Source: Crocinitomicaceae bacterium
Lineage (GTDB): Bacteria > Bacteroidota > Bacteroidia > Flavobacteriales_D > Crocinitomicaceae
Length of the DNA stretch: 51,600 nt
Direction of reading: 5' to 3'
NCBI GenBank assembly: GCA_023254905.1
Contig: JALRKF010000076.1
Location: 1 to 51,600, forward strand
The notes beneath the pieces were generated by a model, which worked only from the letters and a program-made list of their open reading frames with translations, had not been told where the DNA came from and searched no databases. A program made the position numbers and the translations under genes. Every line of letters starts with the position of its first letter. The first letter of the stretch is position 1. This document shows, piece by piece, positions 27,144 to 35,816 of this stretch.

Positions 27144-28241
27144 TCAATTTCTTTTTCGGCGTTTCTTACGTTTATTTCTTTTGACACCTTTCATTATGGA
27201 CAATTGGGACGGGTCGCGTTTATCTTTTTTACTTACTTTAGGCAAGCCTTGATCTAATATATCTTGTTTATCATCTAACGTATCATCTGGTGTTACTGCA
27301 GTATGAACATTACCTCCAGCCGGAGCATTGGGATTTGAGGGATCTTGCCATTCTATTTTGATTTCTTTGGCCTCAAGCTCACCGTTTTCATTCTTTGTAT
27401 ATACGATCTGTTTCTCTCTTTCATCTGAAGGATTAACTCCAATAACGTCCTCTATCAGATTCCAACGCTTACCATCAAACTCCATTGCATCATAGGATAA
27501 ATCAGGCACGTAAAACTCCCTAAAGTTGGCCATGCTTGGTGATTCAGGAGAAAGATGATCCATCATAATCCTCTCTCGATCGGTCTCATAATTGAGATAC
27601 ATGGATGTTTTCTCTGAGTGCTCAAAGAACATTCGACGCTTAATCACCGATCCTGATTTGAAAATCGGCATTCCTAATTTTACGTTATCACCAACAAAAT
27701 AAATAACATCTATCAATTTCGCTGTGCTCATTTCCGTGAAATGATCCCAACCAAGAACCGTGTAAATCGTTTTATTTCTTCGATTTTGAGGAATGATCTT
27801 ATAATAAAGTGCACCATACCACTGATCCGCCGCAATGGTCTCACTCGGTTGCATTGTCAATCCGAAGGAAATATCTTTCAGCTCTTGAAAATGATAATCA
27901 TTGCTCTTTTCATCTCTCCAAAGAACGTAACAATAGTACTTGTGTGAATAGTCTTCTTGCTCTACATTCCAGTTTATAATTCTCATCTTTTTATCTGGAC
28001 TGTCGATCACCCCAACCGAAGAAAGTTTTGAGAAAGGGTAGGACAGGGATTCCTCAATAGAAACTACCTTTTCTAGTTTCGCTCTAAATTTATTGTTTTG
28101 TAATTCTTTATCGCTATTCGTTTTAGCTGCTCTCAAATTTTCGAGTATTGAAGACAGTTCAACTTCGAAAGCAGCGATAGATCCTCCCTGCGCACTTATA
28201 AAAAGAGGGATAAGGGATATGAGTGCAATGATGTATTTCAT
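27144..28241 (-). CDS. Conserved exported protein of unknown function with a basic C-terminal tail
   Basis: I recognise no named domain. With the ATG at 28241 the protein has 365 residues and a signal peptide ending SAQGG. The middle is beta-rich with many aromatic residues (WNVEQEDYSHKYYCYVLWRD, and WYGALYYKIIP). The last 80 residues are low-complexity: a Pro/Asn/Asp-rich stretch and then KGVKRNKRKKRRKRN. It looks like a lineage-specific periplasmic protein of Flavobacteriales. It lies 51 bases after the DinB gene on the same strand, so it may be in the rpe operon. A basic tail is unusual for an exported protein. Confidence 0.75.
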   Translation of the reverse strand: MKYIIALISLIPLFISAQGGSIAAFEVELSSILENLRAAKTNSDKELQNNKFRAKLEKVVSIEESLSYPFSKLSSVGVIDSPDKKMRIINWNVEQEDYSHKYYCYVLWRDEKSNDYHFQELKDISFGLTMQPSETIAADQWYGALYYKIIPQNRRNKTIYTVLGWDHFTEMSTAKLIDVIYFVGDNVKLGMPIFKSGSVIKRRMFFEHSEKTSMYLNYETDRERIMMDHLSPESPSMANFREFYVPDLSYDAMEFDGKRWNLIEDVIGVNPSDEREKQIVYTKNENGELEAKEIKIEWQDPSNPNAPAGGNVHTAVTPDDTLDDKQDILDQGLPKVSKKDKRDPSQLSIMKGVKRNKRKKRRKRN

Positions 28242-28292
28242 ATTTTCAAAACGTTCATACAACTAATTAGTTACTACGTTCAAATATCATAC

Positions 28293-28733
28293 CTAATGAA
28301 AGGTAATAAAATTAAAACTAGGAACTTTAAGCCCAATATTTCTTAACTCTAGCGAAATTTGTCCCCTGTGGTAATTACTATGATTTAGTATATGATACAA
28401 AACATCGATGGTGTCTCTTGACATGATTGCTCCTTCTTCATCATGAAAATCAACTTTTGTTTGGTAATCCCAGTATTCAAGATAAGAAACGGTAACATTT
28501 CTATTCTGTGTCGCAAATTGAAGGGCAAAGTCAAGAGGTAATTTATCCCAAAGTCCTGATTCAGGCAGTGTTCCTAAAAGCCTACTATTCCAAATATGAT
28601 GTACATTTAAAATATGTGATATAGATTTGATTATAAATTCATTAACATGGCTTTCTTGTTGAATTACTTTCTCAATCCAGCGCTTGTTTGTTTGCAGATC
28701 ATAATCAAACTTGTCAACAAAAAAGTCTTTCAT
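28293..28733 (-). CDS. DinB family putative metal-dependent hydrolase
   Basis: 146 residues with the four-helix DinB fold. Candidate metal ligands are a His in SISHILNVHHIWN (about 40-46) and two in LYHILNHSNYHRGQISLEL, the hallmark NHxxYHRGQ ending of the family. Related proteins include thiol transferases dependent on bacillithiol or mycothiol, but Bacteroidota members are uncharacterised. It overlaps the stop of rpe by one base (TAATG), so the two are translated together; the functional link is not obvious. Confidence 0.88.
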   Translation of the reverse strand: MKDFFVDKFDYDLQTNKRWIEKVIQQESHVNEFIIKSISHILNVHHIWNSRLLGTLPESGLWDKLPLDFALQFATQNRNVTVSYLEYWDYQTKVDFHDEEGAIMSRDTIDVLYHILNHSNYHRGQISLELRNIGLKVPSFNFITFH

Positions 28734-29389
28734 TAGGATTGAAGACCTTTGAGAGCTTTGATAGTGTTTATTGGTTCTTCTGACTTGAAAACAAAACTAC
28801 CTGCTACCAAGGCACTTGCTCCTGCCTCAACAAGTCTATTTCCAGTCTCTAAATTGACACCTCCATCAACTTCAATTATTAGATCGGGATTTAAATTGGT
28901 TTTCATTTCTCTTAATTTTGCGACTTTCCCAATGGAGGACTCAATGAACTTTTGCCCCCCAAAACCTGGGTTTACTGACATTATCAAAACGAGATCCAAA
29001 GAATCTAGCACTTCCTCAAGCACAGTTACTGATGTATGTGGATTAATAGCAACACCGGCTTTCATTCCAGCTTCCCTGATAGCATTGATAGTTCTATGTA
29101 GATGCGTGCACGCCTCAAAATGAACAGTTAAAATATCTGCACCAGCACTCGCAAAATCCTCAATGTATTGATCAGGATTATCAATCATTAGGTGCACATC
29201 TAGAGGCTTCTTAGCATGTCTCTTTATAGCCTTCATCACAGGGAATCCAAATGATATATTTGGCACGAAAACACCATCCATGATATCAATATGAAACCAA
29301 TCCGCATCAGAATTATTAATCATTTCAACATCACGTTGAACATTTGCAAAATCACAAGAAAGGACAGAAGGGGAGATGATAAGACTCAT
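28733..29389 (-). CDS. rpe: Ribulose-phosphate 3-epimerase
   Basis: Interconverts ribulose 5-phosphate and xylulose 5-phosphate in the pentose phosphate pathway. The 218-residue TIM barrel has the catalytic and metal-binding segments SPSVLSCDFANV, HIDIMDGVFVPNISFG, DVHLMIDNP, MSVNPGFGGQKF and EVDGGVN in canonical order. It is preceded by a well-formed promoter at 29407-29437 that overlaps the end of the L,D-transpeptidase gene and is followed by a DinB gene with a one-base overlap. Confidence 0.97.
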   Translation of the reverse strand: MSLIISPSVLSCDFANVQRDVEMINNSDADWFHIDIMDGVFVPNISFGFPVMKAIKRHAKKPLDVHLMIDNPDQYIEDFASAGADILTVHFEACTHLHRTINAIREAGMKAGVAINPHTSVTVLEEVLDSLDLVLIMSVNPGFGGQKFIESSIGKVAKLREMKTNLNPDLIIEVDGGVNLETGNRLVEAGASALVAGSFVFKSEEPINTIKALKGLQS

Positions 29390-29406
29390 TAAAAATATAT
29401 TTAAAA

Positions 29407-29437
29407 CAAATTTATCGAATTAGCCGTTACTCTTCAA
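29407..29437 (-). promoter_or_regulatory. Bacteroidota-type promoter of rpe
   Basis: The minus strand has TTG at 29437-29435 and TAAATTTG at 29414-29407, with a 20-base spacer, matching the -33/-7 arrangement. It partly lies in the last codons of the upstream L,D-transpeptidase gene (stop at 29427) and points to independent transcription of rpe. Confidence 0.6.
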
Positions 29438-31040
29438 GTAATTTGATGTATTCTTCATCACGGCCATAAATATCAATGTGAAGCCTCATTTTTTGACCCT
29501 CACGCGCACCAGTTTCGTACTCAACAAAAATAGGTACTGGATCAATTAACTTAATCTCCACGTGCTTATCTTCAAATGGAATAGTATCTGATATACTAAA
29601 TAATAAACTATCCAGAGTATCGGGGCGAACTGGATTGAATCTTCTCGGACTTAAAGAATCTTTTTCTAAAATGATCTTTCCAAGCTGCACAGGGTTTTGA
29701 GTCCGCATACATCCATGCGAAAAAGCTCTTACTGGCAGAGAAAAAAGTGACTTCGCTGGAGAATCGTGAAAATATACACTGTGCTCATTATGAAAATCAA
29801 ATTTGATTATTCCTAATGAATTCTTTGGCCCAGGGTCTTGAATAAATTTAAAAGGAAAAGAGCGTATCCCATAATTTCTCCAGTTCACAGTGTATGGATC
29901 AATTAAATTGCCGCCTTTGTAAACTTTGTAATTATGTTTTGCCAAGTACCCAACATTACGCTTTGTTGCTGGTAAAATTTCCTTTGTCGCAATAGAGTAC
30001 GGAATATTCCAAAAAGGATACACTACAATCTTTCGTAATTTTGAGGTCAGTTCAGGCGTACTGTTTGCTGGTTTACCAACAACAATATTGTGTTCACTCC
30101 TTAATGTATCATCCTCAAAATATCGTAATTTGTATTCGGGAAGGTTAATCCTTAAGTACTTTTTAGGGTAAGGTTTTTTCGATCTAATTTTATCCATTGT
30201 AAGAATAACCCTTAGCATTTTATCATATGTGGATTCATTGAGTGCAGCGCAAGTATTGTAACCAATCTTTCCATCAGGCTTTATTAAATTGGCAATCTGA
30301 AAACTTTTTAGGGCATTTGTAATACCAAGACTATCCATAATAGAGTCATTCATGAAGCCTTTGGAAATAAGTGACTCTCGGGCTTCTCTCAATGAACCTA
30401 AAGTATCTTCTTTCGTTTGCGGTACATTAAACCGGTTGGTATCAATAGATTTCAAACTATCTGTCCATTCTATTAATCCATAGGCGAGGGCGGTGTAAAG
30501 AGAATCTTTTGGACCGAAATGCATAAATTTTATTTGTAAATCTCTTTTCACAGTATCTGAAAAATCAGCTAATAACTCTAGACTGTCTGGTGAAATAAAT
30601 TTCTTTGGTTTAGCAATTGTGGGTGCAGATTTAAAATCGATCATGCCGTAATGCAGATCGTGAATTGTTCGACCGAGACTAGCTGTTATAAAAAGCTCAT
30701 CCTGAATATAATTAGACGTATTAACCTGAATCATGCGTGCATTAGGTATACCAATGGCAATGTTTTGCTGTAATACTTCCTTCAGAGCAAGTCCATTACT
30801 TAACAGCATAGTATCATTTATCCATTTCGGCTCATGCTTACACTTTGAATAGTAATCCTGAAGAAATTGAATCGCAAGTTCATCGTAACCTTGCGCTTTT
30901 AAATAGGACTCGTCAGTAGCCAATTTTAATTTCTCTGAAGCCGAAATAGTACTGAATTCGAAAGGTATTACTTTGGTCTCTTTTTTATCAGAGCAACCCA
31001 GCGAGAATAATAGTAGAGTAAATACAAATAGTCTTCTCAT
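29427..31040 (-). CDS. L,D-transpeptidase (YkuD/YcbB-like) lipoprotein
   Basis: Crosslinks peptidoglycan or attaches proteins to it, acting in the periplasm. 537 residues with a lipoprotein signal (LFSLGC, Cys16). An N-terminal helical scaffold of the YcbB type covers about 50-230, a short peptidoglycan-binding domain about 235-270 (ALKSFQIANLIKPDGKIGYNTCAALN), and the YkuD catalytic domain about 295-470 with His425 and the active-site motif S441-H-G-C444-M-R446. A C-terminal extension of about 80 residues follows. Its domain set matches E. coli LdtD relatives. It is divergent from the rhomboid gene. Confidence 0.93.
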   Translation of the reverse strand: MRRLFVFTLLLFSLGCSDKKETKVIPFEFSTISASEKLKLATDESYLKAQGYDELAIQFLQDYYSKCKHEPKWINDTMLLSNGLALKEVLQQNIAIGIPNARMIQVNTSNYIQDELFITASLGRTIHDLHYGMIDFKSAPTIAKPKKFISPDSLELLADFSDTVKRDLQIKFMHFGPKDSLYTALAYGLIEWTDSLKSIDTNRFNVPQTKEDTLGSLREARESLISKGFMNDSIMDSLGITNALKSFQIANLIKPDGKIGYNTCAALNESTYDKMLRVILTMDKIRSKKPYPKKYLRINLPEYKLRYFEDDTLRSEHNIVVGKPANSTPELTSKLRKIVVYPFWNIPYSIATKEILPATKRNVGYLAKHNYKVYKGGNLIDPYTVNWRNYGIRSFPFKFIQDPGPKNSLGIIKFDFHNEHSVYFHDSPAKSLFSLPVRAFSHGCMRTQNPVQLGKIILEKDSLSPRRFNPVRPDTLDSLLFSISDTIPFEDKHVEIKLIDPVPIFVEYETGAREGQKMRLHIDIYGRDEEYIKLLEE

Positions 31041-31094
31041 TTAAACAATTTCTAAAGAAATGCTAACTTCGAGATGGCAAGATAATTTATTTCA

Positions 31095-31745
31095 ATGACC
31101 TACAACATCCTTTTAATAATAATTATTCTAACCGTATTTATTTCATACCTCGGATTTAACAACTATGAGTTGCGAAACAAGCTAATTTATTCGCCTTATA
31201 ATGTAAAACAACGCAAAAAATACGAAGGTATCCTTGGGCATATTTTAATTCATGGGGATTGGGGTCATTTGGCTTTCAACATGCTGTCTCTTTATTTTCT
31301 CGGAGATGTTTTATTAAATGCGCCAGGCGGAATTTATCAAGATGTCAATGGCGGATTAATTTATGAATATGGTAATTTAAAGGGTCAATTGCATTTTCTT
31401 ATTCTCTATATTTTCGGAGCGTTATTCGCAACTCTAATTCCCTATATACGAAATCAAGATAACCAAGGTTATATGTCACTTGGTGCTTCCGGTGCCGTTT
31501 CGGCTGTTATTTTTGCTGCGATACTTTGGAATCCAGGAATGGAACTAATGCTTTTCTTTATTCCTATACCAATTCCAGCATATATATTCGGCCCAATGTA
31601 TCTATTATTTGAATATTACATGGACAGGAGAGGGGGAACAGGAATAGCTCATGACGCACATATAGGAGGTGCATTATTTGGTTTATTTTATGTAGTCGTC
31701 ACAAACTTTGAACGAGCAAAAGGATTTATTGAGTATTTTGTTTAA
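31095..31745 (+). CDS. Rhomboid family intramembrane serine protease
   Basis: Cleaves membrane proteins within the bilayer. 216 residues with about six membrane helices. The conserved HxxxN appears as HLAFN (58-62), the nucleophile Ser132 lies in GASG (130-133) and the catalytic His189 in DAHIGGALFG, so a complete catalytic dyad is present. The insertion after TM2 (GDVLLNAPGG...) is longer than in E. coli GlpG. It is two bases before the aminotransferase gene and probably co-transcribed. The substrate is unknown. Confidence 0.94.
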   Translation: MTYNILLIIIILTVFISYLGFNNYELRNKLIYSPYNVKQRKKYEGILGHILIHGDWGHLAFNMLSLYFLGDVLLNAPGGIYQDVNGGLIYEYGNLKGQLHFLILYIFGALFATLIPYIRNQDNQGYMSLGASGAVSAVIFAAILWNPGMELMLFFIPIPIPAYIFGPMYLLFEYYMDRRGGTGIAHDAHIGGALFGLFYVVVTNFERAKGFIEYFV

Positions 31746-31747
31746 CG

Positions 31748-32596
31748 ATGTTCTATGTAAACTACAATGGCGAAATTCTAGAAAACTCAGGGCCTGTGAT
31801 GCGTTCCGGAAACAGAGGTTATCTGTATGGTGATGGTCTTTTTGAATCCATCCGCGTTATTAATGGACGACCTATTAATCTAGAAAATCACATAAGCCGG
31901 TTGTTGGAAGGTGCTAAGTTTCTTAAGATGAGAGTTCCATCTTTCTACAGCACTGAGTTTTTTGAGAAATATATTTCAGAACTACTCCAAAAATCAGACA
32001 TCCGATATGGTGCTAAGTGCAGACTATCTCTAGATAGAATTTCCGGAGGAACGTACGCACCTCAATCCAATGAGGTAGAATACTTTATCGAGGTTTACAG
32101 TCTTGAGAGAAACTTTTATGATCTGAATCAGAAAGGTTTGGAAATAGACCTCTACACTGAAATAAAAAAACCTAAGAATTTCCTTTCAAGGTACAAGATC
32201 AAGAATGGATTGATCTATGTACTTGCTTCGATTGCGGCAAAAGAGAAAGGTGTAGATGATTTTCTTTTACACAATGAAAATGGAGGTATTATTGAATCTA
32301 CATCCTCAAATCTCTTTGTCGTCAGTAATGGTGTTCTATACACTCCAGGACTGGAGGAGGGTTGTTTAGCAGGTACAATGCGAATGCAAATAATAAATCT
32401 AGCACTGGATAACGGAATTAAGGTATACGAGTGTAATCTGATGCCCCAAAACCTATTGGTTGCTGATGAAATATTTTTGACAAATGCCATAAAAGGTGTT
32501 ACTTGGGTATCGGGTTACAGAACCAAACGATATGTCAATACAATGTCAAAAAGATTTATTGATCTACTAAATTCCAAATGGGATCCAGAGCAATAA
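31748..32596 (+). CDS. Class IV aminotransferase (aminodeoxychorismate lyase / branched-chain or D-amino acid transaminase type)
   Basis: PLP-dependent enzyme, 282 residues. The start MFYVNYNGEI...GDGLFESIRV is typical of fold-IV enzymes. The catalytic Lys is Lys150 in SRYKIKNGL, followed at the expected distance by GVDDFLLHNENGGIIESTSSNLF, which binds the cofactor phosphate. The N-terminus resembles 4-amino-4-deoxychorismate lyase (PabC) as well as D-amino acid transaminase; which reaction it runs cannot be told from sequence. It lies two bases after the rhomboid gene, though no functional relation is known. Confidence 0.9.
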   Translation: MFYVNYNGEILENSGPVMRSGNRGYLYGDGLFESIRVINGRPINLENHISRLLEGAKFLKMRVPSFYSTEFFEKYISELLQKSDIRYGAKCRLSLDRISGGTYAPQSNEVEYFIEVYSLERNFYDLNQKGLEIDLYTEIKKPKNFLSRYKIKNGLIYVLASIAAKEKGVDDFLLHNENGGIIESTSSNLFVVSNGVLYTPGLEEGCLAGTMRMQIINLALDNGIKVYECNLMPQNLLVADEIFLTNAIKGVTWVSGYRTKRYVNTMSKRFIDLLNSKWDPEQ

Positions 32597-32600
32597 TATT

Positions 32601-33419
32601 TTAAAAGCTGTACAGTCCTTTTATTCCTGCTGCATCCGAATCAATTGTGATAACGGGAAGATACATTTGGTTTTCAAATAGATGTTGAACAAATTTTTGA
32701 GAAAAAGCATGAAAAGTATCAGGATAAAATGTAGCTGCAAGCATATCAATTTTTTCACTTTTACAAAAGTCTAGTAAGTTTTTTTCAAAATTATCCCTCT
32801 CTAACAATACAACCGATGAATCAACTCGTTGGTTTTTAAGATAATCCTTACTCGTGCGAACATGCGCAATTACCTTAGCTCTTAGGCTCGGATCAGAGTG
32901 TTTACCGCCAATAAGAATCACTTCAGCATTATACCTTTTACCCAAATCAGAGGCTGTCTTTACTACAGGAACGCTTTCTTTCTCTATATCTATTGTCATT
33001 CCGATTTTTCTTATTGGCTTATAGGGTGTGTCCTTTTGAATAACTATTACAGGTAAACTGCTATTCTGAACAATTTTCAAGGCATGGCTTCCTAGTAGTT
33101 TCTGAAGACCTTTCTCACCATGGGTAGCCATCAAAATCAATGATGTATTTAACTGTTCTGCAAATCGACCCATATCCTCGAAAACATCCCCAACCATAAC
33201 TCTGGATTCAACTCTAAGTTTATCCTCTTTATTTAACTTTTTAATAGTCAACTCCATATCAGCTTCGGCCTTGCTCACATTGCTCTCACTTTTTACTACA
33301 TGAAGTAGAGTTAACCTATCTTCATTCTCTTTTGCCATCTCCAGTCCGTACTTCAATGCATTTATTGTAACATCAGTAAAGTCCAAGGGTATCAGATAGT
33401 TTTGATTAGCCATTTTCAA
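32601..33419 (-). CDS. Universal stress protein, two UspA domains
   Basis: 272 residues with two UspA folds. The first has the full nucleotide-loop motif LMATHGEKGLQKLLGSHALKIV (about 98-120) and the second has lost it (MLAATFYPDTFHAFSQKF), the same asymmetry as the copy at 26221. A second ATG lies two codons inside (33413) and could be the real start, as MANQNYLIPLDFTD matches family starts. It is monocistronic, divergent from the cysteine-rich lipoprotein gene, and preceded by a TAnnTTTG box. Confidence 0.92.
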   Translation of the reverse strand: MKMANQNYLIPLDFTDVTINALKYGLEMAKENEDRLTLLHVVKSESNVSKAEADMELTIKKLNKEDKLRVESRVMVGDVFEDMGRFAEQLNTSLILMATHGEKGLQKLLGSHALKIVQNSSLPVIVIQKDTPYKPIRKIGMTIDIEKESVPVVKTASDLGKRYNAEVILIGGKHSDPSLRAKVIAHVRTSKDYLKNQRVDSSVVLLERDNFEKNLLDFCKSEKIDMLAATFYPDTFHAFSQKFVQHLFENQMYLPVITIDSDAAGIKGLYSF

Positions 33420-33429
33420 AAAATTTGTT

Positions 33430-33437
33430 CAAAGATA
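33430..33437 (-). promoter_or_regulatory. -7 box (TATCTTTG) for the universal stress gene
   Basis: The minus strand reads TATCTTTG, a TAnnTTTG match, eleven bases before the longer start at 33419. No -33 TTG at the usual spacing. Confidence 0.4.
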
Positions 33438-33506
33438 GAACAGATTTATAAATTACGGGATTAGAAGATATTTCTTATTTTATGCGAACATATTAAATAG
33501 TATCTT

Positions 33507-33866
33507 ATGAAAATGTTGAAATTAATTTTACCGGCAGTTGTTTCTTTCGCTTTATTTACCTCATGTGGTGAAACAGTAACGGCAGATGATACAGCAAAGC
33601 ACGAATGCACGGATGAGTGTGCGGAGAAGTGCAAAAAGATGGGGTGTGACGAGAATTGTGAAGGGCAATGCGAACACAAGGCCAGTGAGGAAGGACATAC
33701 CTGTGATTCAAAATGCGAAAAAGGCTGTTGCGCGGAAAAAACGGATAACACAGAATCTTCAGATTATACAGCAAAGCACGCATGTACGGATGAGTGCGCG
33801 GAGAAGTGCAAAGAGATCGGTTGTGACGAGAACTGCGAAGGACAATGCGAACACAAAGCTAGTTAG
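33507..33866 (+). CDS. Cysteine-rich lipoprotein made of a duplicated 59-residue unit, truncated by an in-frame stop
   Basis: 119 residues: lipoprotein signal with lipobox FTSC (Cys20), then a unit (29-87) with ten Cys in the pattern HEC, DEC, EKC, GC, NC, QC, TC, KC, GCC. A second copy of the unit starts at residue 88 but ends after six Cys at TAG 33864-33866. The same frame continues with the remainder of the copy to a second stop at 34017-34019. The dense Cys content suggests metal binding or disulfides outside the inner membrane. No named family was recognised. The stop corresponds to GAG in the first copy, a one-base change. The copy is probably a decayed gene end, but a base-calling error would also explain it. 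Confidence 0.75.
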   Translation: MKMLKLILPAVVSFALFTSCGETVTADDTAKHECTDECAEKCKKMGCDENCEGQCEHKASEEGHTCDSKCEKGCCAEKTDNTESSDYTAKHACTDECAEKCKEIGCDENCEGQCEHKAS

Positions 33867-33944
33867 AAAGGACATGCCTACAATTCAATATGTAAAAAAG
33901 GTTGTTGCACGGAAAAGGCGGAGGACGCAGAATCTGCGGAATCA
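33591..33944 (+). repeat. Tandem direct repeat, two 177-bp units inside the cysteine-rich gene
   Basis: Unit 1 (33591-33767) and unit 2 (33768-33944) are both exactly 177 bases (59 codons) and clearly homologous, beginning with the same ACAGCAAAGCACG. Differences cluster more heavily in unit 2 after its TAG. Confidence 0.85.
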
Positions 33945-34019
33945 GAAATAATCAATGGTATTAAACAGATTGAAGAAGAAGTATTCGGAAGTGGACAAGG
34001 AATAATACACCATCTTTAA
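33867..34019 (+). pseudogene. In-frame remnant of the cysteine-rich lipoprotein after the TAG
   Basis: The frame after the stop reads KGHAYNSICKKGCCTEK, clearly equivalent to EGHTCDSKCEKGCCAEK of unit 1, then a helical acidic tail of about 25 codons ending at TAA 34017-34019. One Cys of the unit (TGT to TAC) is lost here, in keeping with relaxed selection after the stop. No start codon allows separate translation of the entire piece. Confidence 0.6.
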
Positions 34020-34048
34020 ACATTAAGGTTCCTCTGAATTCGGGTATT

Positions 34049-34825
34049 TTATATCTTCTTCACGAAGATATCGCGATCAAAACGTATTCGTGGACCGTAG
34101 ATTCCATTGGAAGCTCGTTTCCCAACACTTATTGCCATACATACCTCCTCGGAACTTTTTAGCTCCAGTAATCGTTTTACTCTCTTCTCATCCAATCCTT
34201 CCATTGGACAGGTATCGTATCCATAGGCACGAAATGCTAACATCAAGTTCTCACATGCTAGCGCTGTAGACTTATGCGCCCAAGTTTTCATATGTGAAAT
34301 AGAAAGAGGCTTCCTTGGCATTGGTTTAAATAAACCTTGCACCCAAACATATACTCTCTTTATCAAGCCAAAGATTCCAAGTGGTCCCTGCGAATATACC
34401 AACGGTACTAATTTATCGTAATAAGCGTATGCCGCTTTCGGTACCTTGAGCTTATCTTGTTCTTTAAATTTTTGGAGCATAAGTGTTCTTGTTTCTCTCC
34501 AATTTTCCGGACAAGCAATAGCTACGATAATTTCAGGAGCTGTAGTTGCAGCGGGTTGATCTAGACAGTATTTATTCAATTTAGTTCTTTTCTCAGGATT
34601 TTTTACCCAATAAAATTTCCATGGTTGTAGATTAGAAGAATTCGGAGCCAGTAAGGCTAGATCTAAACATTTATCAATTATTGATTCAGGTACAGGTTCA
34701 TCCATATAAACTCGGCAACTTCTTCTGGCTTCAACCAATTCAGTGAATTCTTGGGCGGAATAATGCTTTGATCCCTCTGTGTAATCTCCTGCGGATATTT
34801 TGTTTAAAATCTGTTCGTCTGCCAT
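34049..34825 (-). CDS. Nitroreductase family flavoprotein
   Basis: FMN-dependent oxidoreductase of the nitroreductase fold, 258 residues from the ATG at 34825 (MADEQILNKI); the frame is open further to 34933 but that extra N-terminus is not like the family. The FMN phosphate-binding RRSCRVY lies near 35, ALLAPNSSNLQPWKFYWV in the first third, and GYDTCPMEGLDEKRVKRLL plus SVGKRA near the end. A central segment of about 60 residues between the two halves, with basic and aromatic residues (IKRVYVWVQGLFK), is an insertion. Substrate unknown. Divergent from the NqrB/RnfD-like gene. Confidence 0.9.
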   Translation of the reverse strand: MADEQILNKISAGDYTEGSKHYSAQEFTELVEARRSCRVYMDEPVPESIIDKCLDLALLAPNSSNLQPWKFYWVKNPEKRTKLNKYCLDQPAATTAPEIIVAIACPENWRETRTLMLQKFKEQDKLKVPKAAYAYYDKLVPLVYSQGPLGIFGLIKRVYVWVQGLFKPMPRKPLSISHMKTWAHKSTALACENLMLAFRAYGYDTCPMEGLDEKRVKRLLELKSSEEVCMAISVGKRASNGIYGPRIRFDRDIFVKKI

Positions 34826-34970
34826 AATTCTCTCTTTCCATAAAACTACATATTCCTTCTTAGATAAAAGAGCTAGATTGAACCAATTATTTATCACGTT
34901 GTACTGATAGAAAAAAATAATTTGTTGATTCATTTTATGGAATCGAGAATTGTTTTGAATCTAACGGTAT

Positions 34971-35816
34971 ATGAATACGCTTATCAGTTTTAGAACACAT
35001 TTAATTACCTCGCTCAAGGATGCGAGAAATATCCAGATAATTTATCTTGCCTTATTTCTGGTATACGGTATTTCAAGCCTTCAATGGGATATAAGCCCAT
35101 TAAAAGTATTATTGCTTTTAGGTTCTGTAATCGTTACCCAAGCTATTTGGATTTTGATCGTAAAAGCATCTTTTAAGAGTTTAAAAAGCGCATTGATCAC
35201 AGGTTTAGGTTTAAGCATCTTGTTGCAAACTGGGTCAGATCTCACATTGATAGTCGCAGGTGTGCTCGCGATAAGCAGCAAATTCATAATTCGTGTGAAC
35301 AATAAACATCTTTTCAACCCAGCAAATTTTGGGATTATTGCAGGTATTTTTCTTTTTCAGGATGCATGGATCTCACCAGGGCAGTGGGGGAGTGATACAT
35401 ACTTTTTATTGATCCTATCGCTCCTGGGCGGGTTTATCCTATTTAGGATCGGAAGGCTTGATACCTCTCTAATATTTCTAGGAAGTCTTTTTCTTTTTGA
35501 GTTCTTAAGAACCTATCTCTATCAAGGATGGGGTATGGATGTGCTACTGCATAAATTTTCAAGTGGTACGCTTCTTTTATTTGCTTTTTTTATGATTACA
35601 GATCCTATGACCATTCCTGATTCTCGCAAAGGAAGAATTCTATGGAGTCTAATGGTCAGTTTATTAACCTTTGTGTTTAGCAATTGGATACAGATCTATA
35701 CAGCGCCCATTTGGGTGATCTTCTTCTTGACTCCTTTAACAGTATTAATCGATAAAGTTTATCCAAGTTCCAAATTTCAATGGAACGCCTTAACCAATAA
35801 AACAACACATGTATGA
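34971..35816 (+). CDS. Orphan NqrB/RnfD-family integral membrane protein
   Basis: 281 residues, nearly all membrane-spanning (about nine hydrophobic helices). The features KHLFNPANFGIIAGIF and FSSGTLLLFAFFMITDPMTIPDS match the NqrB/RnfD family, subunits that carry flavin in sodium- or proton-translocating redox pumps. The S/T-G-A-T site where RnfD binds FMN covalently was not found, and the other Rnf or Nqr subunits are absent from the window, so it is an orphan and probably does another job. It overlaps the DUF2330 gene by four bases (ATGA). The start at 34971 follows an AT-rich divergent region shared with the nitroreductase gene. Confidence 0.87.
   Translation: MNTLISFRTHLITSLKDARNIQIIYLALFLVYGISSLQWDISPLKVLLLLGSVIVTQAIWILIVKASFKSLKSALITGLGLSILLQTGSDLTLIVAGVLAISSKFIIRVNNKHLFNPANFGIIAGIFLFQDAWISPGQWGSDTYFLLILSLLGGFILFRIGRLDTSLIFLGSLFLFEFLRTYLYQGWGMDVLLHKFSSGTLLLFAFFMITDPMTIPDSRKGRILWSLMVSLLTFVFSNWIQIYTAPIWVIFFLTPLTVLIDKVYPSSKFQWNALTNKTTHV

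Noticed and set aside
33864-33866. TAG as a recoded codon or programmed readthrough in the cysteine-rich lipoprotein
   Set aside because: The downstream unit has lost a Cys and changed several residues, which suits decay; no readthrough signal is visible. TAG is a stop elsewhere in the window (helicase, mnmA).
33591-33944. Tandem repeat considered as CRISPR or satellite DNA
   Set aside because: Two long in-frame coding units with no spacers; a protein-domain duplication explains it.
33586-33951. A 121-codon frame offset by one base in the cysteine-rich gene
   Set aside because: It is the repeat unit read in another frame; Arg/Lys-rich, without signal peptide, and the lipoprotein frame explains the region.
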